Below, in pieces: positions 15,770 to 23,743 of a DNA stretch of 37,509 nt. Position 1 is the first letter of the stretch, and every line of letters starts with the position of its first letter. The notes under the pieces are model-generated. The model was given only the letters and a program-made list of their open reading frames with translations. It had not been told where the DNA came from and made no database searches. Made by a program: the position numbers and the translations under genes. Source of the stretch: Oceanospirillaceae bacterium (GTDB taxonomy: Bacteria > Pseudomonadota > Gammaproteobacteria > Pseudomonadales > Oceanobacteraceae); assembly GCA_002723385.1 (NCBI GenBank), contig PBNY01000098.1:1-37509 (forward strand), written 5' to 3'.

Positions 15770-17104
15770 TTACCTGCCCAAATACCCCAAATCCTGGGCT
15801 TTTTGAGTCAGTTCTTCGCGGAATTTCGGGTGAGCGATGCCTATCAGGGCTTTCACTCGTTGAGTCAGGGAAAGTCCTTTTAATTCCACACAACCGTATT
15901 CAGTCACGATGTTGTGAGCGTCCATGCGGGTATCGGTAACCGCGCCGCCGGTCAGTTCGGGAACGATGCGGCTGAGTGCATCGCCTTTGGCGGTGGAGTG
16001 CAGGGCGATAAAGGAACGTCCACCTCGTGAGCCGTAGGCGCCACGTACGAAGTCGAGCTGGCCGCCGGTTCCCGAGAATGGCGAGCCTTTAATCTGTTCG
16101 GCGTTGATCTGTCCGGTAATATCAACCTCGATGGCAGCATTGACTGAAACCATATTGGGAATCTGACGAATCACCGCCGGATTGTTGACCCAGGAAGCCG
16201 GGAAGCCAACGATGGATGGGTTGTCGTCCATAAAGTCGAACATGGCGCGGTCGCCCAGTGCCAATGTGAAGACGTGCTTGTGCTGCATCAGGTGTTTGAG
16301 GCGGCCATTGAGCGCGCCTTTCTTGATCAGTTTCACCATTGCCGGTGAGAACAGTTCGGAGTGCAGGCCCAGGTTTTTATGGTTTTCCAGCATGCCCAGT
16401 ACGGCATTGGGAACACCACCGACGCCCATTTGCAGGGTGTCGCCGTCCTGAATACGTTCGGCAACCTGACTGGCGATGGCGATATCGGTTTCTGATGCTT
16501 CAAAGTCCGGCACTTCGCTCAGTGGCACGTCTGCTTCGATCAGGTGGTCGATTTCGGAGATATGCACGGAGCACTCACCAAAGGTACGTGGCATGAAGCG
16601 GTTGACTTCGACCACGATCTTGCGTGCCTTGCGGATCACGGTGGCGCCGTAGTCAGCGTTGGTGCCGAGGCTGAAGTAGCCGTGTTTGTCCATTGGCGAC
16701 ACCGTGACGAAGAAGCAGTCTGGCTCGATGTTTTCTGTCAGCAGGCGTCCGACCTGATGAAATGCCGAAGGAACGAATTCGATCCAGTTGGAAATTCCCG
16801 CCGCTGCGGCGGTCTTGATGGCACGACGATCATGGCCGCTGAGGAACAGGGAACGCGGCGTGACCTTGTCATGCAGTTCCGGGTTGAGCAGGTGCGTTTC
16901 CAGTGCCTCGGAGCCATGCATGTAGTAGAGGTTCAAATGCTGCGGCAGGTCGTTGTGTTTCAGCGCTTCGGCGGTGGCTTCGATCAGGCGTGGCGGCATG
17001 GCCACGCCCATGCCCAGAATCAGGTTGGTGCAGCCTGACAGGGTCTGTGCGGCTTCCGCAGGAGACAGCTTTTTCTGTTCGTAGAGGTCACTCCAGCAAC
17101 TCAT
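15770..17104 (-). CDS. Acetyl-CoA hydrolase/transferase family protein (4-hydroxybutyrate CoA-transferase-like)
   Basis: The 444-residue protein belongs to family I CoA-transferases that move CoA from acetyl-CoA to a carboxylic acid or hydrolyse it. Landmarks are the N-terminal GMGVAMPPRLIEA, VTVSPMDKHGYFSLGTNADY, and QMGVGGVPNAVL. Glu250 in GLHSELFS aligns with the catalytic glutamate that forms the glutamyl-CoA thioester in 4-hydroxybutyrate CoA-transferase. The C-terminal glycine-rich block FSGTGGQLDFVRGAYGSRGG and VTEYGCVELKGLS are also typical. AAGGAA precedes the ATG. It is a single gene with no neighbouring pathway genes, so the acid substrate (acetate, succinate, propionate, 4-hydroxybutyrate) is open. 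Confidence 0.85.
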   Translation of the reverse strand: MSCWSDLYEQKKLSPAEAAQTLSGCTNLILGMGVAMPPRLIEATAEALKHNDLPQHLNLYYMHGSEALETHLLNPELHDKVTPRSLFLSGHDRRAIKTAAAAGISNWIEFVPSAFHQVGRLLTENIEPDCFFVTVSPMDKHGYFSLGTNADYGATVIRKARKIVVEVNRFMPRTFGECSVHISEIDHLIEADVPLSEVPDFEASETDIAIASQVAERIQDGDTLQMGVGGVPNAVLGMLENHKNLGLHSELFSPAMVKLIKKGALNGRLKHLMQHKHVFTLALGDRAMFDFMDDNPSIVGFPASWVNNPAVIRQIPNMVSVNAAIEVDITGQINAEQIKGSPFSGTGGQLDFVRGAYGSRGGRSFIALHSTAKGDALSRIVPELTGGAVTDTRMDAHNIVTEYGCVELKGLSLTQRVKALIGIAHPKFREELTQKAQDLGYLGR

Positions 17105-17600
17105 GAATGAATTCCTTGTTGAGGTCGATATTCAATGGATGAAATGTAATTCGGTTGGCTGCCTTTATAGCACCAGCCGGTTTCAGCTTGAGAAGCGGCG
17201 TACGACCTGGATCAAGAAAACATCAGTTCATTAAACAGTGCGGACAGAACTGCGGTTTGGCGCACAACTCGAGAGTGAATCCGCCCGGAAATGTGTGAGC
17301 TAACTTGGTGCGCCATGCCTGATTTTGGCGCATTTGTCAGGATTGGTCATTTCCATTCCTTATCCTGACCTGTAGCAGGGAATTGAGCTGGAACCCCCGC
17401 TTTTGCGGTGGTTTACTTCGCCCTGCTAAGGCAATTCGGGATAACTGTGCCAATTATTGGTGTTATGGCATCAGTTTTATGGGATTGTCACTTTCGTCGT
17501 AGACCTTTGGTCGCCTGTGGATTCAGGTTTGACCTGAGGAGCGCCGCATTCTGCGGGTATCCGTCAATTTCCATCCCGGTTCCGGGATTCAGGGAGCTGT
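17105..17600. other. Long divergent leader upstream of the ATP-grasp operon
   Basis: This 496-bp stretch between divergent genes holds no convincing ORF. It contains three TGGCGCA/TGGTGCGCCA-like stretches (about 17258-17331), a hairpin CCGC-TTTT-GCGG near 17397-17408, a palindrome TCAGGT-TTG-ACCTGA (17523-17537), and a hairpin next to the ribosome binding site (17573-17588). Promoters for both flanking genes should lie here; none is clear enough to place. Confidence 0.45.
17573..17588 (+). promoter_or_regulatory. Hairpin immediately upstream of the ATP-grasp ribosome binding site
   Basis: ATCCCGGTTCCGGGAT is a perfect palindrome that would fold in mRNA. It ends 3 nt before the GGGAG ribosome binding site of the gene at 17601. 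It could influence translation initiation, or act as a DNA operator. There is no direct support beyond symmetry and location. Confidence 0.35.
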
Positions 17601-19061
17601 ATGTCAATAGATTGGAAGGGGTATGCACCGGCTGGATTCTTCGATGAATTATTCAGCGATCAGGGTGTGTCCCGTGCCGAAGCTGAGCCGTTAATCAGCT
17701 ATCTCCAGTCCCTTTCGGACGAAGAAGTCATCGCACGCAAGAATGCTGCCGAGGCCACGATCAGGGAAATGGGCGTTTCCTTTACCGTGTACACCGAAGG
17801 CGGCAACATCGACCGGGCCTGGCCCTTTGATATCTTGCCGCGCGTGATTGGCAAGAGTCAGTGGGACAAAACCGCAGAAGGCCTGAAGCAGCGCCTGCGC
17901 GCGCTGAACCTGTTTATTGACGATTTGTATCACGACCAGAAAATCCTCAAGGATGGCGTGGTTCCCGAGTTCGTATTAAAGCAATCCAGCAACTATCGCC
18001 CCGAATGCGAGGGTATTTCTCCCCGTTTTGGCGTCTGGGCGCATATTTGCGGCACTGATTTGGTGCGTGATTCCGATGGCCAGTTCTACGTGCTGGAAGA
18101 CAACCTGCGGGTACCCTCGGGCGTTTCCTACATGCTGGAAAACCGCTCGATCATGAAGCGGGTTATTCCGGAAGTCTTTGAAAACGTCAGCATTGCTCCG
18201 GTGGGCGATTACCCGGAACACTTGTTCGATACACTGGCCGCCCTGTCGCCGCGTGATGTCAGCAAACCGGTGGTGGTGGTACTGACACCGGGGATCTACA
18301 ACTCGGCCTATTTCGAACATGCTTTCCTGGCTCAGCGCATGGGTGCTGAACTGGTTGAAGGCAGCGATCTGGTGGTGCTGGACGATGACTGTGTCTACAT
18401 GAAGACCATTGCCGGTCTGGAGCGTGTGGACGTGGTGTACCGTCGCATTGATGACCTGTTCCTCGACCCGGAAGTGTTCCACCCGGAATCGGTACTGGGT
18501 GTGCCAGGCCTGATGCGCGCATGGCGTGCGGGTAACGTCGCCATGGCGAACGCGCCGGGTGCCGGGGTTGCGGATGACAAGGTGGTCTATGCCTTTGTGC
18601 CGGACATCATCCGTTACTACCTTGATGAAGAGCCACTGATCCCGAACGTTGAAACCTTCCTGTGCTACGACGACGTTCAGCGCCAGCACGTGCTGGAAAA
18701 CCTCGACAAACTGGTGGTGAAACCCGCCAACGAATCGGGCGGTTACGGCATGCTGATTGGTCCTCACTCGACCAAGAAAGAGCGCGAGACCTTCGCCGAT
18801 CTGATCAAGGCCAACCCGCGTAATTACATCGCCCAGCCAACGCTGGCGTTGTCGACAGCTCCGACGCTGGTCGGCAAGAACCGCGTAGAGCCACGTCACC
18901 TGGACCTGCGCCCATTCGTACTGCAATCGGCGGACAGCTACGTCACAACTGGCGGTTTGACGCGTGTTGCGATGAAGAAGGGCTCACTGGTGGTGAACTC
19001 CTCACAGGGTGGTGGCAGTAAAGACACCTGGATTGTTGATACCGGAACAGGAGCCGAATAA
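17601..19061 (+). CDS. Circularly permuted ATP-grasp protein (COG2308-type), stand-alone
   Basis: The 486-residue protein belongs to the circularly permuted ATP-grasp family (Pfam CP_ATPgrasp). These enzymes are predicted to activate a carboxylate with ATP and join it to an amine, as in peptide ligation. Expected ligand positions are intact: VLEDN at 164-168 and PSGVSYMLENR following; LVVKPANESGGYG, with Lys374 and the glycine-rich loop 379-383; and the C-terminal GGLTRVA (451-457) and QGGGSKDTW (469-477). No signal or membrane segment, so cytoplasmic. It is the first gene of an operon with alpha-E (1-nt overlap, TAATG) and the transglutaminase-DUF2126 gene. A paralogue forms the N-terminal half of the protein at 23744-26383. 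The biochemical product of the family is not established. Confidence 0.9.
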   Translation: MSIDWKGYAPAGFFDELFSDQGVSRAEAEPLISYLQSLSDEEVIARKNAAEATIREMGVSFTVYTEGGNIDRAWPFDILPRVIGKSQWDKTAEGLKQRLRALNLFIDDLYHDQKILKDGVVPEFVLKQSSNYRPECEGISPRFGVWAHICGTDLVRDSDGQFYVLEDNLRVPSGVSYMLENRSIMKRVIPEVFENVSIAPVGDYPEHLFDTLAALSPRDVSKPVVVVLTPGIYNSAYFEHAFLAQRMGAELVEGSDLVVLDDDCVYMKTIAGLERVDVVYRRIDDLFLDPEVFHPESVLGVPGLMRAWRAGNVAMANAPGAGVADDKVVYAFVPDIIRYYLDEEPLIPNVETFLCYDDVQRQHVLENLDKLVVKPANESGGYGMLIGPHSTKKERETFADLIKANPRNYIAQPTLALSTAPTLVGKNRVEPRHLDLRPFVLQSADSYVTTGGLTRVAMKKGSLVVNSSQGGGSKDTWIVDTGTGAE

Positions 19062-19996
19062 TGCTCTCGAAAGTTGCTGAACGGATTTACTGGTCGGCGC
19101 GCTATCTGGAGCGTGTTGAGGCCATGGCTCGCCTGGTGAGCATTTATGACAAGCTGTTGTTTGACCTGCCCAAGCAGGTCGACCTGAGCTGGTACAACCT
19201 GATTGTGATCAACAGTCTGGAAGAGGGCTTCAACAAGCGCTATTCCGTCCGCGATGAGCGCAATGTGGTGAAGTACCTGATCGGGGATGACGACAATATT
19301 TCGTCGGTGGTCAATTCGCTGCGCGCCATCCGGGAAAACATTCGTACCACTCGGGACGTGGTTCCGGCGGATACCTGGGAGATGGTCAACGAACTGAGCA
19401 TGTTCGTGGAAGACAACCTCGCCAATGGCCTCAAGCGCAGCATGCGTCACGAGTTTCTGGAAACCATCATCAAGTCGTGCCAGCAAATCGTTGGTCTGTT
19501 GTACGTTAACATGACCCGTGATGAAGGCTGGGAAATGGTGCTGCTGGGCCAGAACCTCGAACGTGCCGACATGACCACACGAAACCTGGACGCGGCCATC
19601 GCTGCGATTGTTCAGGTGGCGGATGACGATTTTGCGGTGAACAGTCGTCAGATTATCTGGGGCAACGTTTTGCGTGCACTCAATGCTGATCAGCCGTTCC
19701 GTCGCGAAATGCGTTCTTCCATCAAGGGCACACCGGTTGTGAATTTCCTGATGGGGAACGAAGAATTCCCGCGTGCGATTTCGTTTTGTTTAAACAAAAT
19801 CGTGACATCCTCCGAGCGATTGCCCAAAGGCGACGACGCCATCCAGCGTACCAATGACATCTGCAAGGAAATTGCGCTGGACTTGCAAGCCGAAGAATTT
19901 GGTGAGCCGTTCCGTGACGATCTGAACGAACTGCAGCTCTCCCTGGCCGACTTGCATGGACTGATCGATAAAGCCTGGTTTCAGTCTGAGCACTGA
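19061..19996 (+). CDS. Alpha-E domain protein (DUF403, COG2307)
   Basis: The 311-residue all-helical protein consists of one alpha-E domain. The family start LSKVAERIYWSARYLERVEA has the usual W-x-x-RYLER signature, and QNLERADMTTRNLDAAI repeats an ERAD element in the middle. The domain has no proven activity; it nearly always occurs beside or fused to the circularly permuted ATP-grasp, suggesting a partner or scaffold role. Its start overlaps the ATP-grasp stop (TAATG), indicating coupled translation and probably equal amounts. It stands 125 bp before the transglutaminase-DUF2126 gene. The C-terminal half of 23744-26383 is its paralogue. Confidence 0.9.
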   Translation: MLSKVAERIYWSARYLERVEAMARLVSIYDKLLFDLPKQVDLSWYNLIVINSLEEGFNKRYSVRDERNVVKYLIGDDDNISSVVNSLRAIRENIRTTRDVVPADTWEMVNELSMFVEDNLANGLKRSMRHEFLETIIKSCQQIVGLLYVNMTRDEGWEMVLLGQNLERADMTTRNLDAAIAAIVQVADDDFAVNSRQIIWGNVLRALNADQPFRREMRSSIKGTPVVNFLMGNEEFPRAISFCLNKIVTSSERLPKGDDAIQRTNDICKEIALDLQAEEFGEPFRDDLNELQLSLADLHGLIDKAWFQSEH

Positions 19997-20121
19997 TCCA
20001 GGGCAAACCGGCACTCAACGGGCTGACTGTGAAATGGCTATTCGATAACCATGACAGTTGGCCCGTTTGCTTGCCAGCGACACAGAATTCCAACGACTGA
20101 AACCCCATTTATGGAGCTGTT

Positions 20122-23100
20122 ATGACCATCCGCGTTGCAATACAGCACAACACTTATTACAAGTTCGATCGTCCGGTGAACCTGTCACCGCACGTTATTC
20201 GCCTGCGTCCGGCACCGCATTCCCGTACTCCGATTGATGCTTACAGCCTGAAAGTGGAACCGGCGGATCATTTTATCAACTGGCAGCAGGACGCTTACGG
20301 CAATTATCTGGCGCGTATCGTTTTTCCGGAAAAAACCACCAAGCTGTCGGTAGAAGTAGAAGTGATTGCGGACATGACCGTAATCAACCCGTTCGATTTC
20401 TTCCTGGAAGAAGACGCCGAAGAGTACCCGTTTGAGTACGACAAGCAGACGCTGAAAGAGCTGCAGCCCTATCTGGAGCTGGAGCCACAAGGCAAACTGT
20501 TTGACAAGGTGCTGAAGAGCATCTCACTGGAAGAGCGTCGTACCATCGACTTCCTGGTCGATGTGAACACGAAGCTGGAACAGCTGATCGAGTACGCTAT
20601 CCGCATGGAGCCAGGCGTTCAGTCGCCGGAGGAAACGCTGGAACTGTCCAAGGGGTCCTGTCGTGACAGTGCCTGGTTGATGGTGCAGATTCTGCGTCAT
20701 CTGGGTTTGGCGGCACGGTTTGCTTCCGGTTATCTGGTGCAATTGGCGCCGGATGAAAAATCGCTGGACGGCCCAAGCGGACCGGAACAGGACTTCACCG
20801 ACTTGCACGCCTGGTGCGAAGTGTATCTGCCGGGCGCCGGTTGGGTCGGACTGGATCCTACGTCCGGTCTGTTTGCTGGTGAAGGTCATATTCCGCTGGC
20901 CTGTACGCCACACCCGGTATCTGCTGCACCGATCAATGGCTACACCGACGAATGTGAAGTGGAATTCGACTTCAAGAACGACGTCAGTCGTTTCCATGAA
21001 GATCCGCGTGTGACCAAACCTTACACCGACGCCGAATGGGCTGATGCACTGGCGCTGGGTGACCGCGTTGACGAGTTGATGAAACTCTACGACGTGCGCC
21101 TGACCATGGGCGGTGAGCCGACGTTCGTCTCTGTTGATGATATGGAATCGGCACAATGGAACACTGAAGCACTGGGGGACGACAAACTCAGTCTGGCCAA
21201 AACCCTGCTGCTGAAACTGCGTGACCACTTTGCGCCGAATGCCTTGCTGCATTATGGCCAGGGCAAGTGGTATCCGGGGGAAGAAGTACCGCGCTGGGCG
21301 CTGGGTGTGTTCTGGCGTAAAGACGACCAGCCCATGTGGCAAGACCCGTCGCTGCTGGCTCGGGTCGACAAGGATTATGGACATAATTCCGGTTCTGCCC
21401 ACAAATTCACCCGTCGCCTGACGGAACTGCTGGGTCTGGATGAAAAATTCGGCCAGGCCGCCTATGAAGACGGCTTGCACTATTTGCTGCAGGAACAGAA
21501 TCTGCCTGAGAATCCGGATTCCCGTATCGCTCACGCCCAGGACGATCTGGCTCGTCGCCGTCTGGCGCGGGTGCTGGAACAGGGTCTGAACACTCCGACG
21601 GGTTACGTGATTCCGCTGGAGTGGGACTTCTATAACCAGTGCTGGCAATCGAGTGAGTGGGACATGCGTCGTGGCCGTGTCACCCTGATTCCCGGTGATT
21701 CGCCCATGGGCCTGCGTCTGCCTCTGGACAGCCTGCCGTATTCGGAAGAAGAACAGCTGATTCAGGAAGCCGATCCGTTCCGCACTGATGATCCGCTGCT
21801 GAGTCGCGAAGCGATTCTGAGCCACGCCGCCGAGCGTGCTGCCAATCCTCCGCAGCCGACGGCCTCACAGGCCAAAGCCGCCAAATACGAACAAAAGCGC
21901 AAGGACAAGGCAGAGCAAGCCCAGACTGTCTGGAAGCCGGTGATTCGCACCGCGCTGTGCATCGAGCCGCGTAACGGCACCCTGCATATCTTTGTGCCAC
22001 CGCTGCCGTATCTGGAAAGTTACCTCGACCTGATGACACTGGTCGAAGAGACCGCGTCCCAGCTTGAGATGCCGGTGTTGATCGAAGGCTATGAGCCGCC
22101 AAAAGACTGGCGCATGCAGAAGTTCCTGGTGACGCCAGACCCGGGTGTGATCGAGGTGAATATTCACCCGTCGAACAACTGGCGCGAGCTGGTTTCCAAC
22201 ACGGTGGAATTGTACAAGGCGGCGCGTGAATCCCGCCTTGGCACCGAGAAGTTCATGCTTGATGGCCGTCACACTGGTACCGGTGGTGGTAACCACATCA
22301 CCCTCGGTGGCGCGACTCCGGCAGACAGCCCGATGCTGCGTCGTCCGGATTTGTTGCGCAGCTTTGTGACGTTCTGGCAGCACCATCCGAGCCTGTCGTA
22401 TCTGTTCTCTGGCGCCTTCGTTGGCCCAACCAGTCAGGCACCTCGTGTTGACGAAGGCCGTGATGAAGCTCTGTATGAGCTGGAAATTGCCTTCCAGCAA
22501 ATGCCTGAAGGTGAGACCGCCATGCCGTGGCTGGTGGATCGCCTGATGCGTAACCTGCTGATCGATATGACCGGTAACACTCACCGTGCCGAATTCTGTA
22601 TCGACAAGCTGTTTGCACCGGGCAGCCCGGCAGGCCGTTTGGGCATTCTGGAATTCCGTGGCTTCGAAATGCCACCGCACAGCCGCATGGCGCTGGTTCA
22701 GGCCTTGTTGATTCGGGCGCTGTTGGTGCGTTTCTGGCAACAGCCTTACAAGCACAATCTGGTGCGCTGGAACACCCAGTTGCACGACAAGTTCATGCTG
22801 CCTCATTTTGTGATGGAAGACGTCCGCGAAGTGGCGGAAGATCTGCAGCGTCAGGGACTGGACTTCAAGGCCGAATGGCTGCTGCCGTTCGAGGAATTCC
22901 GCTTCCCGCACTACGGTACTGTTGAACTGGGTGAAATCACCGTTGAACTGCGCTGGGCGGTCGAGCCGTGGCACGTTCTGGGTGAAGAAGTCGGCAGCTT
23001 TGGTACGGCGCGTTATGTGGATTCGTCGGTTGAGCGTCTGCAGGTCAAGGTGTCTGGTATGACCGATGGTCGTTACGTACTGGCTTGTAACGGTCGTCGT

Positions 23101-23517
23101 GTGCCGCTGAAAGGCACCGGGCGTCATGGTGAATTCGTGGCCGGTGTACGTTACAAGGCCTGGGCACCGCCGTCGGCGTTGCACCCGACCATTGATGTGC
23201 ACGCACCACTGGTGTTTGACCTGATTGACACCTGGAATGGCCGCTCGATCGGCGGTTGCAGTTATCATGTATCTCACCCGGGTGGCCGTAGCTACGATAC
23301 CTTCCCGGTGAACTCGTTTGAGGCAGAAAGCCGCCGTGTGAATCGCTTTACCGATGTTGATCACACACATGGTGATTACGCGCCAAGGCCGGATGTGGAT
23401 GCGCTGCGGGAGTTTTTCCCGAATCAGGATCCCAAGCCGATGGCACCGCCGCCAGAAGAGTCACCAGGGGACTATCCGTACACGCTGGACTTGCGTCGAC
23501 AGCCCAAGCTGCTGTAA
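20122..23517 (+). CDS. Transglutaminase-like / DUF2126 (putative amidoligase) fusion protein
   Basis: The 1131-residue protein fuses two domains. The N-terminal third (about 1-290) is a bacterial transglutaminase-like unit: a beta N-terminal domain (IRVAIQHNTYYKFDRPVNL) followed by the papain-like core with Cys180 in GSCRDSAW, His in DLHAWCEVY and Asp in GLDPTSGLF. The rest is DUF2126, which I recall as assigned to the glutamine-synthetase-like COOH-NH2 ligase group; conserved blocks are RLTMGGEPTFVS, FMLDGRHTGTGGGNHITLGG, NHPSNNW-like NIHPSNNW, and FRGFEMPPHSRMALVQALL. One protein thus pairs a probable peptidase or transpeptidase with a probable ligase. No signal peptide is seen. GGAG lies before ATG 20122, and a strong terminator follows the stop. 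Confidence 0.9.
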   Translation: MTIRVAIQHNTYYKFDRPVNLSPHVIRLRPAPHSRTPIDAYSLKVEPADHFINWQQDAYGNYLARIVFPEKTTKLSVEVEVIADMTVINPFDFFLEEDAEEYPFEYDKQTLKELQPYLELEPQGKLFDKVLKSISLEERRTIDFLVDVNTKLEQLIEYAIRMEPGVQSPEETLELSKGSCRDSAWLMVQILRHLGLAARFASGYLVQLAPDEKSLDGPSGPEQDFTDLHAWCEVYLPGAGWVGLDPTSGLFAGEGHIPLACTPHPVSAAPINGYTDECEVEFDFKNDVSRFHEDPRVTKPYTDAEWADALALGDRVDELMKLYDVRLTMGGEPTFVSVDDMESAQWNTEALGDDKLSLAKTLLLKLRDHFAPNALLHYGQGKWYPGEEVPRWALGVFWRKDDQPMWQDPSLLARVDKDYGHNSGSAHKFTRRLTELLGLDEKFGQAAYEDGLHYLLQEQNLPENPDSRIAHAQDDLARRRLARVLEQGLNTPTGYVIPLEWDFYNQCWQSSEWDMRRGRVTLIPGDSPMGLRLPLDSLPYSEEEQLIQEADPFRTDDPLLSREAILSHAAERAANPPQPTASQAKAAKYEQKRKDKAEQAQTVWKPVIRTALCIEPRNGTLHIFVPPLPYLESYLDLMTLVEETASQLEMPVLIEGYEPPKDWRMQKFLVTPDPGVIEVNIHPSNNWRELVSNTVELYKAARESRLGTEKFMLDGRHTGTGGGNHITLGGATPADSPMLRRPDLLRSFVTFWQHHPSLSYLFSGAFVGPTSQAPRVDEGRDEALYELEIAFQQMPEGETAMPWLVDRLMRNLLIDMTGNTHRAEFCIDKLFAPGSPAGRLGILEFRGFEMPPHSRMALVQALLIRALLVRFWQQPYKHNLVRWNTQLHDKFMLPHFVMEDVREVAEDLQRQGLDFKAEWLLPFEEFRFPHYGTVELGEITVELRWAVEPWHVLGEEVGSFGTARYVDSSVERLQVKVSGMTDGRYVLACNGRRVPLKGTGRHGEFVAGVRYKAWAPPSALHPTIDVHAPLVFDLIDTWNGRSIGGCSYHVSHPGGRSYDTFPVNSFEAESRRVNRFTDVDHTHGDYAPRPDVDALREFFPNQDPKPMAPPPEESPGDYPYTLDLRRQPKLL

Positions 23518-23539
23518 ACAGCGCCGCAGGTTCTGACAT

Positions 23540-23567
23540 AATGGCCGCCTTCGAGCGGCCATTTTTT
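23540..23567 (+). terminator. Strong intrinsic terminator between the two halves of the ATP-grasp cluster
   Basis: AATGGCCGC (23540-23548) pairs perfectly with GCGGCCATT (23555-23563) around CTTCGA, and is followed by T. It is 22 bp after the transglutaminase-DUF2126 stop, so the downstream ATP-grasp-alpha-E fusion is probably transcribed from its own promoter. Confidence 0.92.
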
Positions 23568-23743
23568 TGATGCAAGGACAGGCATTTGTGGTTGAATGGC
23601 TGTCTGTAGATAGAGTCGTGCTGCCCTTGGGTGGCTTTTTTTATGCGTGAAAGCCGGTTGGTTTTTCGCCGGTAAGTGGCCACCCAATACGCTGTTGCTA
23701 TCAGTGCCCATTGGTTTGTTTGGTCGAGAGAGTGAGCCGTACT

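Noticed and set aside
17388-17409. Sigma54-like TGGAAC...TTTTGC upstream of the ATP-grasp operon
   Set aside because: The GG and GC are 13 bases apart instead of 10, which sigma54 does not tolerate.
17408-17647. 79-codon frame overlapping the start of the ATP-grasp gene
   Set aside because: It overlaps the well-supported start at 17601 in another frame, has no ribosome binding site and no family resemblance.
20524-23370. Long minus-strand open frames (433 and 501 codons) opposite the transglutaminase-DUF2126 gene
   Set aside because: They are shadows of a GC-rich coding gene on the plus strand; their predicted proteins are rich in His, Gln and Arg and show no recognisable domain or ribosome binding site.
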